64,000 nucleotides of DNA from Eustoma russellianum (GCA_036186865.1 AP025042.1:30997727-31061726), one strand, 5' to 3'; counted from the first letter of the stretch, positions 21,848 to 32,400 are shown. The notes: generated from the letters alone by a model not told the origin. Translations and numbers: made by a program.

Positions 21848-23037
21848 TGTTGTAACCGTGGGAAAAGATAAAAAAATTGAATTAATTAAATTGAATTAAC
21901 TATCTAAAATTAATTCTATCCTAACAAACTCCCTAATTCCCTCCCGCTAATCCCCTAATTCCACACCCCCCTCCCCAAAATTTCGCCCCACCCCCTCCAT
22001 AACTACAGCAGTTACCACCCTTTCCCCCACTCCCTAAGTCTTTGATTTTGGCAAATTAAAACCATTCCCCAACTAAATTAAATCCCCCCTAAATTCCCCA
22101 CCCACACACACGACACTACACACTCCAGGAGGAAAAGAAAAAGAGTGAAAAAAAAGAGTAAAGAGGGGACAGTGTGAGAAGAGAGGAAGAGGGGGAAGAA
22201 AAGAGAAGAAAGAGAAAGGAGAGAGAGAAAAAGAGAGAAGGTATTGGCCACCTACACCAAATCCAACCATCGTGTCCAAGAAATGCTTCTCTTAAAGGGT
22301 AGGTTACCCTCCCCTCTGTCGGATTGCTTTGGATTCCCTCGCATTCTGTTTTGGGAATAATTTGATTATCATTGGATGTTTATCTTTTATATGTTTATCG
22401 CGAATCCTTTATGTTTGGTATGAAAATTGTGTGTTTGGCCTTAGATGTAGACCACGTAGCATGGAAATAAGTTGAAATGGGTTCAGGTTATCGAAAACCG
22501 CACACGGAGGCGGCGCGTGTAGCACATGCACGGCGGCCCCCGTACGCCTTTAAGCGGCGCGTACTGTTCACACCCCGGTGTGTCATCGGAAAAACGTTCA
22601 GGACTTTAAATAGAGTCCAATAGAATTGGTTTGGGGTAAATCGGAGTCAAAACGAAGAATTTATGGATTTTTGAAGAAATTAAGGAAATTAAACGAAATA
22701 AGAAAATTTTTTTAAAAAAAAGGGGCCAGGCCCTGCGGCTTGCAGGCCTGGCGATTGTCATCCCAATAAACATAAGTTAGATGAAAAAAAGAAGAAAAAG
22801 AGGTGCAGAAGGAGTGGGCCGGTTGGAACTCAAAAGCACAGAACTGAGGAAAATGAAGGGAAAAAAAGATCAAAGGGGTCAGCGGGCTGCAATGGTGAAG
22901 ACGGGCTGGACCGTCTGGAGTTGGATTTAGCGCCGAAAATAATTAGATAGAAAAGGCCTGGTCTTATATGATAAACAACAATCATTACTTAATGGCAAAA
23001 AAATAGGATTTATTATGCAGTAGGAAAAAAAAGAGAA

Positions 23038-23071
<34 letters not shown>

Positions 23072-24320
23072 TAATCAAAGGAAAACGAAATGGGTGCTGT
23101 GCACCACACGAAGAGAAAAAAAGAATGTGTATATATTTAATTAATTAAATTGATATTAAAAATGTTTTAAAAATAAGAAAAATTTAGAAATCCATTAATT
23201 ACGTTAAAATACAATAAATAAAAATAGTACGGAAAGATAAAAATAATTAAATAAAATATTTAAGTGATTGAAAGCCTAGGAAAATAAAATAAAGTGTAGA
23301 AACCTAAAATAAAGTCTAGAAAGATAAAATAACGGTAGAAGATAAAATACAGTAATGAACCCCACGCAACATAGGGTAACTACGCAATATAGGTAATACG
23401 CAACATAGAATGGAGCATGCAACATAGGTGAAACGGAAGTGTGAAAGCGTGACGCATTCATGGCACGAGCATTGCATCTAGCCTAGGAGGCGTGTGGCCT
23501 GACGAGGCGTGTGGCCTGACGAGGCGTGTGATGGGTGTTGGTAATAATGGTTACCTTCATCCGATAGGACCCGGGACATGCATAGCATAACATGGAAAAG
23601 AATGAGCATAGCGTGTAATATTAAATGACTGCGCGTGACACGGAGATAAAAGTGCATGCATCATGAACTTGCGCATTGCATTTATTATTGTTGTGATTAT
23701 TTGTTTTGTTATTAAGTTGTTTCAGCGTTACGTTTTGGGATACGGATTGGGTCGGGTATGTGTTATTTCCTTATTTATGCTTTAATTGCTTTATTATTTA
23801 TATGTCTATGCCTCATTGCTTTATTTACCTGCACCATGCTTTATGTGCTTTATGTGTTACCCGACTCAGTATGTGACAGTCCCTTTTTGGGAGAGACGGG
23901 TAACCTACGAGTGACTTCCATCACTCACCCTCCCAACCACCCCTCCACAGGTGTGTGGGACTTTGAGTACCTTTTATAGAAGATGGTTCTGATCGTGCGA
24001 GCTGGGAAGAGTGAGGCGGGATCGTGTAACCGGTTGCTTCCAGTGGGATAGTGAGACGTCTTCTTTCACTTAGACTCTTTTATGTTTTCAGACTATTTCA
24101 GTATTTCATACTAGACGTAGCGAGTATCAACAGCTTCGACACTTGTTTTAATTTCTATGGATTTAAATCAATGAAGATGTTATGTTATTATCGTTTCTGC
24201 AAAAAAGTTATACGTCATTTCTGACGTGTAAAGAAGTTTGAATGACGCTTTGTAGTCCTCTTAGTAGGCTACGGCGGGTGCACTGTTCCCGATGCTAGGG
24301 CTCGGGAGCGGGGCGCTACA
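21848..24320 (-). mobile_element. Solo LTR of a Ty3/gypsy element (2,473 bp)
   Basis: The block starts TGTTGTAACC and ends GGGGCGCTACA on the plus strand, and is flanked by perfect GACTA duplications (21843-21847 and 24321-24325). Element A has uninterrupted sequence at the same integrase site, which proves insertion. It has no coding capacity, so it is a solo LTR left by LTR-LTR recombination. The minus strand starts TGTAGCGCCCCGCTCC, typical of chromovirus-like gypsy LTRs, and has a CT-rich tract (22130-22240) like a transcribed leader. The related fragment is at 4259-5525. Confidence 0.85.
23038..23540. repeat. Microsatellite and minisatellites inside the gypsy solo LTR
   Basis: Three repeat types are seen. 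They are a TA run at 23039-23064; repeated AAAATAAAGT.TAGAAA units (about 23282-23350) followed by CGCAACATAG-type repeats (about 23366-23425); and GAGGCGTGTGGCCTGAC units in about 2.5 copies (about 23488-23530). Confidence 0.7.
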
Positions 24321-24325
24321 GACTA

Positions 24326-24960
24326 GGACCAAACAAATCAATGTGTAATAGTTCTAAGACTATAGTCGTGCTTATTTCATTCTTAGGCTTAAGTGACTCG
24401 CGTGTTTGTTTGCCTTTTATGCAAGATTCACACAACTGAAAGTTGTCTAAATCAAGTGTAGGCAATCCTTACACTAGGTTCTTTCATTGGAGTTTTTCTA
24501 GTGTGGAAATGTCAATGTGTCCTAAACGTCTATGCCACAAATTTACATTAGGTTCGTTTGACATAAAACACTTAACTTTAGCGTCTACCACATCATCCAT
24601 AGAAAGCGTAAAGATGTTTCCTTCTCGTTTTCCTTTTCAACGGTTTCTCCATTTTTATTTATTATATTGCAATAAGGGTGAGTGAAACACACTTTAAAAC
24701 CATTGTCAATAAATTTCGAAATGCTAAGAAGATTATATGATAAGTTTCTTACCAAAAATACGTTGGAGATTTGAAGAGTGCTTGGGTTTCCGATTGTACC
24801 TTTTCCGATGATCTTTCCTTCATTGTTGTCTCCAAAGGTCACGGATCCACCTTTTGTGACCTTCTTTAATTTTGTGAACAAGCTCGGGTCACCCGTCATG
24901 TGCCTCAAGCAGCCACTGTAAAGGAACCACTTTATAGATGTATCTTTTGATGTGTGGGCT
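24326..24960 (-). pseudogene. Sirevirus B integrase N-terminus, pre-integrase and protease
   Basis: On the minus strand the protease region (24908-24585) has MTGDPSLFTKLKKVTKGGSV and SNVFLVRNLSYNLLSISKF. The codons before it read SGCLRH, next to a stop in place of a residue near the active site (24915-24920), so the protease is damaged. It is followed by the pre-integrase region and the integrase zinc finger (about 24430-24400) up to the solo LTR at 24325. Sequence is collinear with A 15660-16330. Confidence 0.8.
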
Positions 24961-25187
24961 CCCTACAATGTACAAGAATGGTTTAGGTACCCTTTTAATT
25001 TTGGGTCCTTCCAGTTAGTTATTCACCTCGTGGTAAAAGTACCTTTCGGTATCCATACTTGGATGATCCTTCTCGATCTAGCAAATGGCAAGAATTTAGA
25101 TGAAGGTGCAATGTAGTAAACATGTGGTGAATGCACTTTGGAACTTTGGACAAGAACTCCTTCGTACTCATTATATGTAGGACGTTT

Positions 25188-26943
25188 TTAATATGTCCTT
25201 ATGTTTGTGTGCATAGTGCGTGATCTAGATGAATGAAATGGATGACGTGTATGCATCACTTGTTTCTTCTCATATCTATATGGCACAAAATTGTATTTCG
25301 CATGATATGAGGAAGAAGATGAAGAGGGGAGAGAGGGTCTTTGCGTCATCTTAGACGCCGTTTTTGGATTTTGGGTGTCCACTTTCTTAGACACAACGAA
25401 CTTAGTTGGTTTGGTGTATACTTCATTTGTTTCAACGTATCCCAAACCCGTTTTATCACTATCATGCTTTTGTGATAAGATAGTACGATGCAGCATGTTA
25501 GATCACGTATCAAACTGTTTCATCATTTTCTTAAAGTCTGTATTCCTTAATTTCAAACTTGAAATCTCGGATTTCATTTCATGATTTGCGTGGTCAATGA
25601 TGAAATCTCTGCCTCTAATGCATTAATGATGTGTAATGACTCTTCTTTAGAATCGTTTAATTGAGCGACAAGATTTTTGTTAGAAGATTCTAACATCTTG
25701 TTTTCTTCAATTAATTGCTTCTTTTCTTTAGCGAGAGTCTTAATGACTTTATGCAACTCTAAGTACTGACTAAAAAGATCATCATAAGAAGGCTCAGAGT
25801 CAGAATCAGAGTCAGATGATACCTCATTCGATACTTTGGAGACAAAGCATACTTGTGCAGTCTCCTCTTCGGTTTCAGCCTCGGAATCCGATGTATCACT
25901 CCAAGTGGAGACTTTGAGAGCTAGTTTCCTTTTCTTAGGTTTTAGGACGAGTCTATTCTTGCTCCATTCCTTGTCAGGGTATTTATCTGTTTGTTTTTCC
26001 TTATTAGGGCAGCCATATGATAAATGTCCAAGTTTGCCGCGTTCATAACGTTTAACATCCTTATCATTTGTCTTGTTCTTATTTCTTTTAGTCAAAGTGC
26101 CCTTATTTTTGTTTCTAAATGACTTTCTCATAGATTTTCTTAAACCTTTCCAATAGAATTAAGTCATCATTATCCGATTCAGAATCACCATCATCTACGT
26201 GATCGGAAGAAGTAGAGACGTATTCATTTGATTTAAAAGCAATAGCTTTACCTTGTTTAGATGATTCCGATTTCTGTATGATGAGTTTATTCTCATAAAC
26301 CTTAAGTGATCCAATTAATTCTTCCATCTTTATTGAGTTTGTTTCTTTGCTTTCTTCTATTGCTATCACTTTAGGGTCCCACTCGGATGGAAGGCTTCGC
26401 AAGACTTTCTGTACCTTTTCCTGCATGGTAAAGGCTTTACCAAGGGACTCAAGAGAATTGTAGATATTAATCAAGCAAAGATCCATATCAACAATAGATT
26501 AATTAGGCAATAATTTAAACGACTCGAGTGTGGATATAAGCATGTTTATCTTGGACTCTTTTACTTGACTAATGCCTTGGTGTTTCATTTCGAGTATTCT
26601 CCACATTTCTTGTGCACTAGAACAGTTTGAGACATAACTAGGTTCACTCTTACTTAATCCATTTAAAAGTAATTGCTTAGCCCTAACGTTCATGCTAAGT
26701 CTCTTTTTATCCTCACTTGTATGTTCTTGTCTAGGTTTAACAACTTCTAGTGTGACTTCATCTACGGTGGATAACTTAGATGGAACAAAAGGACCATCTT
26801 CTATGATTGACCAAAGATCAATATCAATTGCCATAAGAAAATGCTTCATTCTTAATTTCAATTAAATGAAGACTCACCGTCAAAAAGAGGAGGCCTTTGG
26901 CTTGACATACCTTCTTGCTCGGTTTTGAGACTTGTGGTTGCCA
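25188..26943 (-). pseudogene. Sirevirus B gag pseudogene
   Basis: The ATG at about 26943 (minus) opens MATTSLKTEQEGMSSQRPPL, then FDGESS, stops in the YW position, and resumes as LRMKHFLMAIDIDLWSIIED, the standard N-terminal Gag of this lineage. Later blocks are LSMNVRAKQLLLNGLSKSE, KVLRSLPSEWDPKVIAIEE, an acidic stretch (DDGDSESDNDD), a zinc knuckle RYERGKLGHLSYGC with two ligands lost, and a coiled coil (about 25760-25580). Frame breaks are at about 26870, 26490, 26130 and 25570. It follows the primer site at 26985-26996 and a short LTR, not a long Sirevirus LTR. Confidence 0.88.
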
Positions 26944-26984
26944 TGTCACTGAATCGTTGGATCCTTTAATGTGAGTGTTCCTGC

Positions 26985-26998
26985 CCTCTGATACCACT
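26985..26998 (-). promoter_or_regulatory. Primer binding site at the right TRIM/Sirevirus junction
   Basis: In minus-strand sense the short LTR ends CCTACA, followed by AG and TGGTATCAGAGG, one mismatch from the initiator tRNA-Met primer site. The 20 bases TCCTACAAGTGGTATCAGAG are shared with the left junction (10488-10507), where the long LTR meets the TRIM-like core. Confidence 0.8.
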
Positions 26999-27158
26999 TG
27001 TAGGACCTCAGGCGCTACCAACTCTCCCAAAACCAATTGGTGAAGGAGATGCGCATACCCTAGACTTATAATGCATTCAGCACACATTCGCCCCCGACAT
27101 TCGACTATGACTTGGCTCACGCGGTCTACGCGCCATGGGACAATTGTCGCACCTAACA
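26999..27158 (-). repeat. Short (160-bp) terminal repeat, right copy, of the TRIM-like insertion
   Basis: It runs TGTAGGACCTCAGG to GCACCTAACA on the plus strand, with canonical TG..CA ends. It pairs with 10278-10436 and is followed by the duplicated target AATGG (27159-27163). It serves as the 5' LTR in minus-strand sense, directly ahead of the primer site and Sirevirus B gag. Confidence 0.85.
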
Positions 27159-27163
27159 AATGG

Positions 27164-28558
27164 GCGTTTAGAAAGAAATCGAAGGCGGATGTAACTATAG
27201 ATAAATTTAAATCCAGATAAGTAGCTAAAGGATTTGCTCAAAAAGAAGGAGTAGATTTCTTTGACACCTATGCATTGGTTGCTAAAATAACAACATTAGG
27301 GTGCAAGTTGCATTAGCTTCTATCTATAAACTTGTGATACATCAAATGGATGTTAAAACAGCATTTCTAAATGGAGATTTAGATGAAGAAATCTGTATGA
27401 GACAACCTGAGGGAATGATTGTGAAAGGGCAATAACACAAAGTATGTAGATTAAAGAAATCTTTGTGTGCTTTGAAACAGACCCCTAAGCAACGGCATGA
27501 GTAATTTGATAATGCCTTGCTAGCAAATGGATATATAGTAAATGAAAGTGATAGATATGTTTATAGAAAATTTGGGGATCCTGAAGGTGTGATTATTTGC
27601 TTACATGTTGATATTTGGCACAAATTTGGATGTTGTTCGAAAGACCAAAACATTTTTGTCGTCTGTTTTTGATATGAAATATATGTGTAAGGATGATTTT
27701 ATTGTTGGTCTTAAGTTGGTTGAGAAATGTGGGGGTTATATGCTTTGTCAAAGTCATTATGCTAAAAAATGTTCAAGAAGTTTACTAACTTTGATTGCAA
27801 AGCTGTAAGTACACCATTTGATCTTAAATCAAAGATTATAAAAGAATAAAGGTGATCATGTTTCTCAATGTGAGTATGCAAGAATAATCAATAGTGTAAT
27901 GTATCTAATAAATTGCACTAGACCAAATATAGCATATGTTGTAAATAGATTTGCTAGATACACACACAATCCAAGTAATGCACATTGGTTTTCTCTAAGA
28001 AGGTTTTTGAGATATCTTAGAGGAACCACGGATCTTGGTTTATTCTTTAGTGAAAGTCCTTCTTTGTTAGAAGGATTTTGTGATGCTGATTGGGCAACAG
28101 ATAATGATGAAGCCAACTCAACTGATGGTTATATGTTTACTTACTCTGAGTGGTAGTACTATTTCATGGAAATCATCTGAGCAAACATGTAAAGCAAAGT
28201 CAACAATAGAATCTGAATTTTTTGCCATAGAACACGCATGTACAGAAGATGAACGGTTAAGGAGTTTTCTTGTCGATATTCTTTGTTGTCTAAACCTATG
28301 CTTTTTGTGTCTATAAATTGTGATTCACAGGCTGCGGTTTCTCAAGCAAAGAACAAAGTTTATAATGGAAAGAGCCAACATGTACGATTGAGACACAATA
28401 TTGAGCGAGATTTGATGAGTTCAGGGGTGGTTAACTTGGATTTTGTAAGATCTGAGTGTAACTTGGCTGACCATTTGAATAAAGGACTATGTAAAAAGTT
28501 GGTCCATGAAACATCAAAGGGGATGGGACTTGTTCCATTCAAAGTGGATTCTGTGTGA
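27164..28558 (+). pseudogene. Element C pol part 2: reverse transcriptase and RNase H
   Basis: The frame cut at 10277 continues here (AFRKKSKADVTIDKFKS). RT blocks include MDVKTAFLNGDLDEE (about 27348) and CRLKKSLCALKQTPKQ. A small deletion at about 27603-27611 removes the YVDD catalytic box and shifts frame (the next block is MLIFGTNLDVV). RNase H follows: NCTRPNIAYVVNRFARYTHN (27912), CDADWATDNDEANSTDGY (28080), STIESEFFAIEHA (28202), INCDSQAAVSQAKNKVYNGK (28316) and LVPFKVDSV before the stop at 28556-28558. It has several frameshifts and stops. Confidence 0.9.
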
Positions 28559-29011
28559 TGGCAACCCAACCCACTATTAGCAGAAATCCTGCGGATGGGG
28601 TTCAATGTGGTAATAACAAGGCACAAAAGAATATTACTTAGCACTATCAATCTGTCCCACCTTATGGTGTTATTGAAGATAGTGCTCGCTGCAAGTAAAT
28701 GAGGGTGAGATTTTTTTAGAATCTCTTATTGCAATTCATAGCCATATTGTATGGTGGCGTGAGTAGTGCACACTTGATGAATTCTACCTAGTCAATGACA
28801 TGTCGGTTGTAAATTTATATAAGCAATAGAAAGGTAAGATTCAAGACATCAATGTCATCTATTTCTGTTTATATACTTCTTCTTGTGCTAAGTGTCAATT
28901 CAAGATGCCATTCATTGTCCATTATGTATCATTGACTTTGTTTGATAGTGGAGAGGTTGGTTTATTAATGTTCAGAAATGTTTGTATATAAGTTTGGATC
29001 ATGTGAGAGAG
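28559..29011 (+). other. Element C 3' untranslated region and polypurine tract
   Basis: No gene lies here. The sequence is related (inverted) to the D segment at about 58030-58600, including CAACCCAACCCACTATTAG. It ends with GGATCATGTGAGAGAG (28996-29011), a purine-rich tract beside the LTR start TGTTAGAAAAG at 29012. Confidence 0.75.
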
Positions 29012-29862
29012 TGTTAGAAAAGTACGTCTGAAGTACTTTAAAATTTGCTTCAAACTTATATCAAAACATGTGAGATTTTGTTTGGGACATTGAAAGATCA
29101 TTTGAACATTTTGAACTTGTTAGAAATCTCTTGGATTGATCCATGTGTAAGTTGGATCAAACCAGAAGCTGAAATGAAGTTGAGTATTCTGTTGGACATA
29201 GATCGTTCACATCGATCGATCGATGTGGTATGTATATAAAGTTAGAGCTCTCTGTCCAATATAGATCGATTACATGGATCGATTGATGTAACATCAATCG
29301 ATACATCGTCGATGTTGGCAGGATGTAAAGTTGGAGCTCTCTGTCCGACATCGATCTATCGAAGTGACATCGACTGATCACATCGATCGATCGATGTGCT
29401 AAAAGATAGGACTTTTCAGTTCAAGTTGCATCTTTTGATCCAAGAATCATCTCCTTTCAGACATGAACGTTATGCAACTGACATGGAGGTAAATTAAACT
29501 GCTGAAACAAGTTCTAAAAGTGGTATTTTACACAACCCAAGACCTATAAATCGTAGGCCTTGCCATCTTAAAATATATACAAGAACTTTGGCAAATATTT
29601 GAAAATTTCAGCATTGTTCTCCTCTAGTTCTCTCTTCATCTTCCTCTACTATCAAATTCTTCTCTATGTAAGTTCATCTTCCTCTCATACAGCGAACAAA
29701 AAGAAGAAGCCGTTATATCCTGGAAGACTTGTGCCGTTTAGTTCACCTTGCTTGTGGTGGAGGCATTTTAACTTTAAAGGTAGCAACTCACGTTGTGTCT
29801 CATCTTTCTTTATTGTCATCATTTTCTTGATTGTTACCATACTTCCTTCATATATTCCAACA
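29012..29862 (+). repeat. 3' LTR of copia element C
   Basis: It starts TGTTAGAAAAGTACG and ends ATATTCCAACA. It is collinear with the 5' LTR at 6895-7754, with CGATCGAT clusters at 29205-29395. The following CGCTT (29863-29867) is the partner of TGCTT at 6890-6894. Confidence 0.88.
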
Positions 29863-29935
29863 CGCTTTGACCAAACAAATCGTCACATTTCTGAGAAAAA
29901 AAATTGCTTTAAGTTCTGTCATTCCGCGCGTCCAT
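29863..29935 (+). pseudogene. Athila-type gypsy pol remnant, right part
   Basis: After the target duplication the frame cut at 6894 resumes: FDQTNRHISEKKNCFKFCHS. This is the segment that follows LYLWR in Athila-type polyproteins (zinc-binding region before integrase). Similarity ends at about 29933, where tandem repeats begin. Confidence 0.75.
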
Positions 29936-29936
29936 G

Positions 29937-30077
29937 CTCATATATATACCCATGCCCATACACGTGCATATATACTTACATGTATACCCCCATTTTATTA
30001 AGGTGTATTCATACTCATATATATACACACGCCCATACACGTGTATATATACTTGTAGGAATATCCCTATTTTATTA
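29937..30077. repeat. Two-copy tandem repeat, about 65 bp per unit
   Basis: Units at about 29937-30000 and 30013-30077 share CTCATATATATAC, GCCCATACACGTG, ATATATACTT and the end ATTTTATTA, with a 12-bp spacer. The second unit's end supplies the target site of the L1 insertion at 30082. Confidence 0.75.
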
Positions 30078-30081
30078 GTAT

Positions 30082-31093
30082 ACATGCAGAGATTCAAGCC
30101 GTTGTTTTTGGGCTTCTCTATTTCCTTCCCCTTTACCGAACAATTACCATAGAGTCGGATTGTGCCTAGTTGATTGATCGGTTGACAAGGGCAGCACATT
30201 GTCCATGGAAACTATCATCTTCGACAGCTTCACTCGATGGTTCATCTTCATCGTCTTAGCTGCATTCACATTTATCACGAGGCAAACATGGCGGCGCATT
30301 ATTTACACAACATGCAATGTTATACCCACGTAATCAACATTATACTTTGAATACTCTGCCTTCATTGGTACGTGCGGCAGTCTCTTTGGATCTCACTTCT
30401 GCTCACTTGCGGTGCCTTGACACTAGCTAGTCTTCCATATGGATTGGCGCTCTTTAAGATTTACTGCCTGTGCCCTTTGGGATGCAGGCAGGCATGATTG
30501 TGTTGCTGGATCATATGCTCTGCAAGCGTTAATCACATGGCGACGACATTCAGATTTCGTGGTGCTGGACACTGTCTCCTTGGCTCTTTGGTCAAGGCGA
30601 CTTGGATTAAATTATATATCATGGTGGCGAGGCTTATCATGGACGCAGTACGCATTCATCCTGCATTTGAGGACCCCACAACTGAGACCTCGATTGTTAT
30701 GTTCATCCCTGTCATTGACTTCGTTTCTCCCTAGACATTTTCTGAGGTTTGGATCTTCATGGACACGCCAAGGCCAAGCAGCGACACTTGCAATGCCTTC
30801 AGACCCATACTGCTCACATAAACGACTGCCACAATCATTGTTTTGTACACAATCTTAAGTTCTTTTCATATCCGTGACAGCTATCTAAATATGTACGCTT
30901 TTTCCTTCGCCAAAGTTTTATCCACAAGGGTGGTTTTTACTTGGCAAGGTTTTAATGTGGCATATCATATACGACTGGAGATATGTCGTACTTAGTTCGT
31001 TGTTTCATTTATTCGCATACTCTAACACTGTAATATGGTTTTCCTCTGCCAAAAGTGAGGTCGTCCAATAGTAAAATTTTCGTTTATAAAAAA
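30082..31093 (+). mobile_element. 5'-truncated L1-type LINE with 17-bp target duplication
   Basis: The insertion is flanked by identical 17-mers CCCTATTTTATTAGTAT at 30065-30081 and 31094-31110, and ends in AAAAAA (31088-31093). Near its 5' end the plus strand encodes a plant LINE RNase H-like domain: QAVVFGLLYF, TITIESDCA, then a stop, LIDRL, and further on HIYHEANMAAHYL (about 30263). The endonuclease and RT are missing. The 3' UTR (about 30350-31087) includes the CCTTCGCCAAAGTTTTATCC block (30905-30924) common near plant LINE ends. Confidence 0.85.
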
Positions 31094-31110
31094 CCCTATT
31101 TTATTAGTAT

Positions 31111-31244
31111 TATTTTATCCATTCAAAAATGTTTTTCTTATATTTTTCTAGCATTTATTTATTATTAGTACATATTTTTCCTTATTTATCTATTTGTTTA
31201 TTATTGATATATTATTTATTTATTTATTTATTCTCTTTTTTCCA
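31111..31244. other. AT-rich junction upstream of copia E
   Basis: This is T-rich low-complexity sequence (repeated TTTATT) with no gene. Copia E gag starts in mid-protein right after it, so it marks a truncation breakpoint; no 5' LTR of E is present. Confidence 0.5.
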
Positions 31245-31965
31245 GTCTATTGACGTTACTGACAATATAGATGGTATCCTTGCGAACAATGTATCAAAAT
31301 ACACTACCACTAAAGCTATTTGGGACGATTTAGAGGTCACATACGATTTAGGAAGTGACCCTATGCAGATTCTCGATGTTCACAAGCAGTGCTACACCAT
31401 CAAGCAAAATAATCGCTCTCTGGAAGCACTGTGGGATCAATTTCAAAGAATTTGGATGACCATTGATTTCATGGATCCCAACCCCATGGAATCCCCTAAG
31501 GATATTGCCACATATAATCGAAAGATTCAAGAACAAATATTGTATCAACTACTATTAGTCGTTGATGACAAGTTTGCAGATACGAAAACAGAGATTCTGA
31601 AATAAGACCCCAGGCCAACGATTGAGAGAACCTGTAATGAGTTTTGATGCTCTGGTGTGCAGAGCGAAGTACTGACCCCATCAGATCAGAGATCATCATA
31701 TGGGGTAGGCCAGGGGTTGGCTGTGAAGCCACCAGCGGACCAAAGGAGACTGAGAGGAGGATTTGAGACTCCACGCTCAGGATTTCCATCACATCATGGA
31801 AAGGAAGACAAAACCAACCTGGAGTGCACTACCTGCAAGAAGAAAGGGCAAACGAAGGACAAATGCTTTCAAATCCATGGATATCTGGATTGGTGGGGTG
31901 AATTCAAGAAAAAAAACTCAAGCCTCGGTCGCACATGCTGCAACTGAAGGCAGCTCTGGCAACTA
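31245..31965 (+). pseudogene. Copia E gag pseudogene, 5' truncated
   Basis: The frame starts inside gag (IDNIDGILANN-like; here VTDNIDGILANNVSKYTTTKA, residues split) and runs through AIWDDLEVTYDLGSDP, RSLEALWDQFQRIWMTIDFM and YNRKIQEQILYQLL to a stop at 31603-31605. In other frames a zinc-knuckle relic CTTCKKKGQTKDKC (last ligands altered) and CFQIHGYLDWWGEF follow at 31827-31900. These are typical of the Ale/Retrofit-like copia Gag. The region 31966-32400 is a proline-rich, stop-broken linker. Gag would form the particle shell; this one is inactive. Confidence 0.85.
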
Positions 31966-32400
31966 AAAAGCCATGGAGGGCTCAAACCGCAGCAAACCAG
32001 AAGAAAGAAGCAGCGCAGCCATGGCAGCCGTAGCTGTAGAAGAAGGAGGTAGAAGACCTACTAACCCTAAAAATATCTTTATACCCCCACCCTAATCCAT
32101 ATTGCACCTGGTACCCCTGCAGTTAATAAAGATAGTGGTTCAGTCTCTGTGTTATCTGTGCATGTTAAAACCTCGCTCGGAATCACCCCCGGGATATCTG
32201 AATCTGCCCAATGCCCCCTCATCTTTCCTATATTCCAAATAAGCCCTCCAGAATGCAAAAAAATTACTCCTGCACCCCTGACAATTTCTCAAATGCCAGA
32301 ATCACCCCCACATTCTAACACTTAACCTATTTACCCCCAACCATATATACTCGCCAAATGCCACCACAAATTCCTCATGCCACTTAATCCAAGGAACTCT

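Larger units (their letters stand above)
6895..29862 (+). mobile_element. Ty1/copia element C (about 6.1 kb) expanded to 23 kb by nested insertions
   Basis: Element C has a 5' LTR (6895-7754), gag from 7780, protease, integrase and the start of RT to 10277, the remaining RT and RNase H (27164-28558), a 3' UTR, and a 3' LTR (29012-29862). Flanking five-mers are TGCTT (6890-6894) and CGCTT (29863-29867), a target duplication with one mismatch. Joining the flanks keeps the gypsy reading frame (RVC then FDQTNRH). The closest relative is element D at 57158-63329. The lesions in every domain make it inactive. The 16.9-kb insertion at 10278-27158 is described separately. Confidence 0.9.

Noticed and set aside
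22130..22280. Purine/pyrimidine-rich ORF (68 residues, minus) in the solo LTR
   Set aside because: It is low-complexity CT-rich leader-like sequence inside an LTR with no domain.
27164..28558. Separate copia element in the middle of the window
   Set aside because: It is the second half of element C: the frame continues from 10277 and the AATGG duplication joins the two.
30082..30350. Host RNase H gene
   Set aside because: The domain is broken by stops, lies in an A-tailed insertion with 17-bp duplications, and matches plant LINE layout.
30439..30858. Plus-strand ORF of 139 residues as a host gene
   Set aside because: It lies in the L1 3' untranslated region between the RNase H relic and the A tail, and has no recognisable motif.
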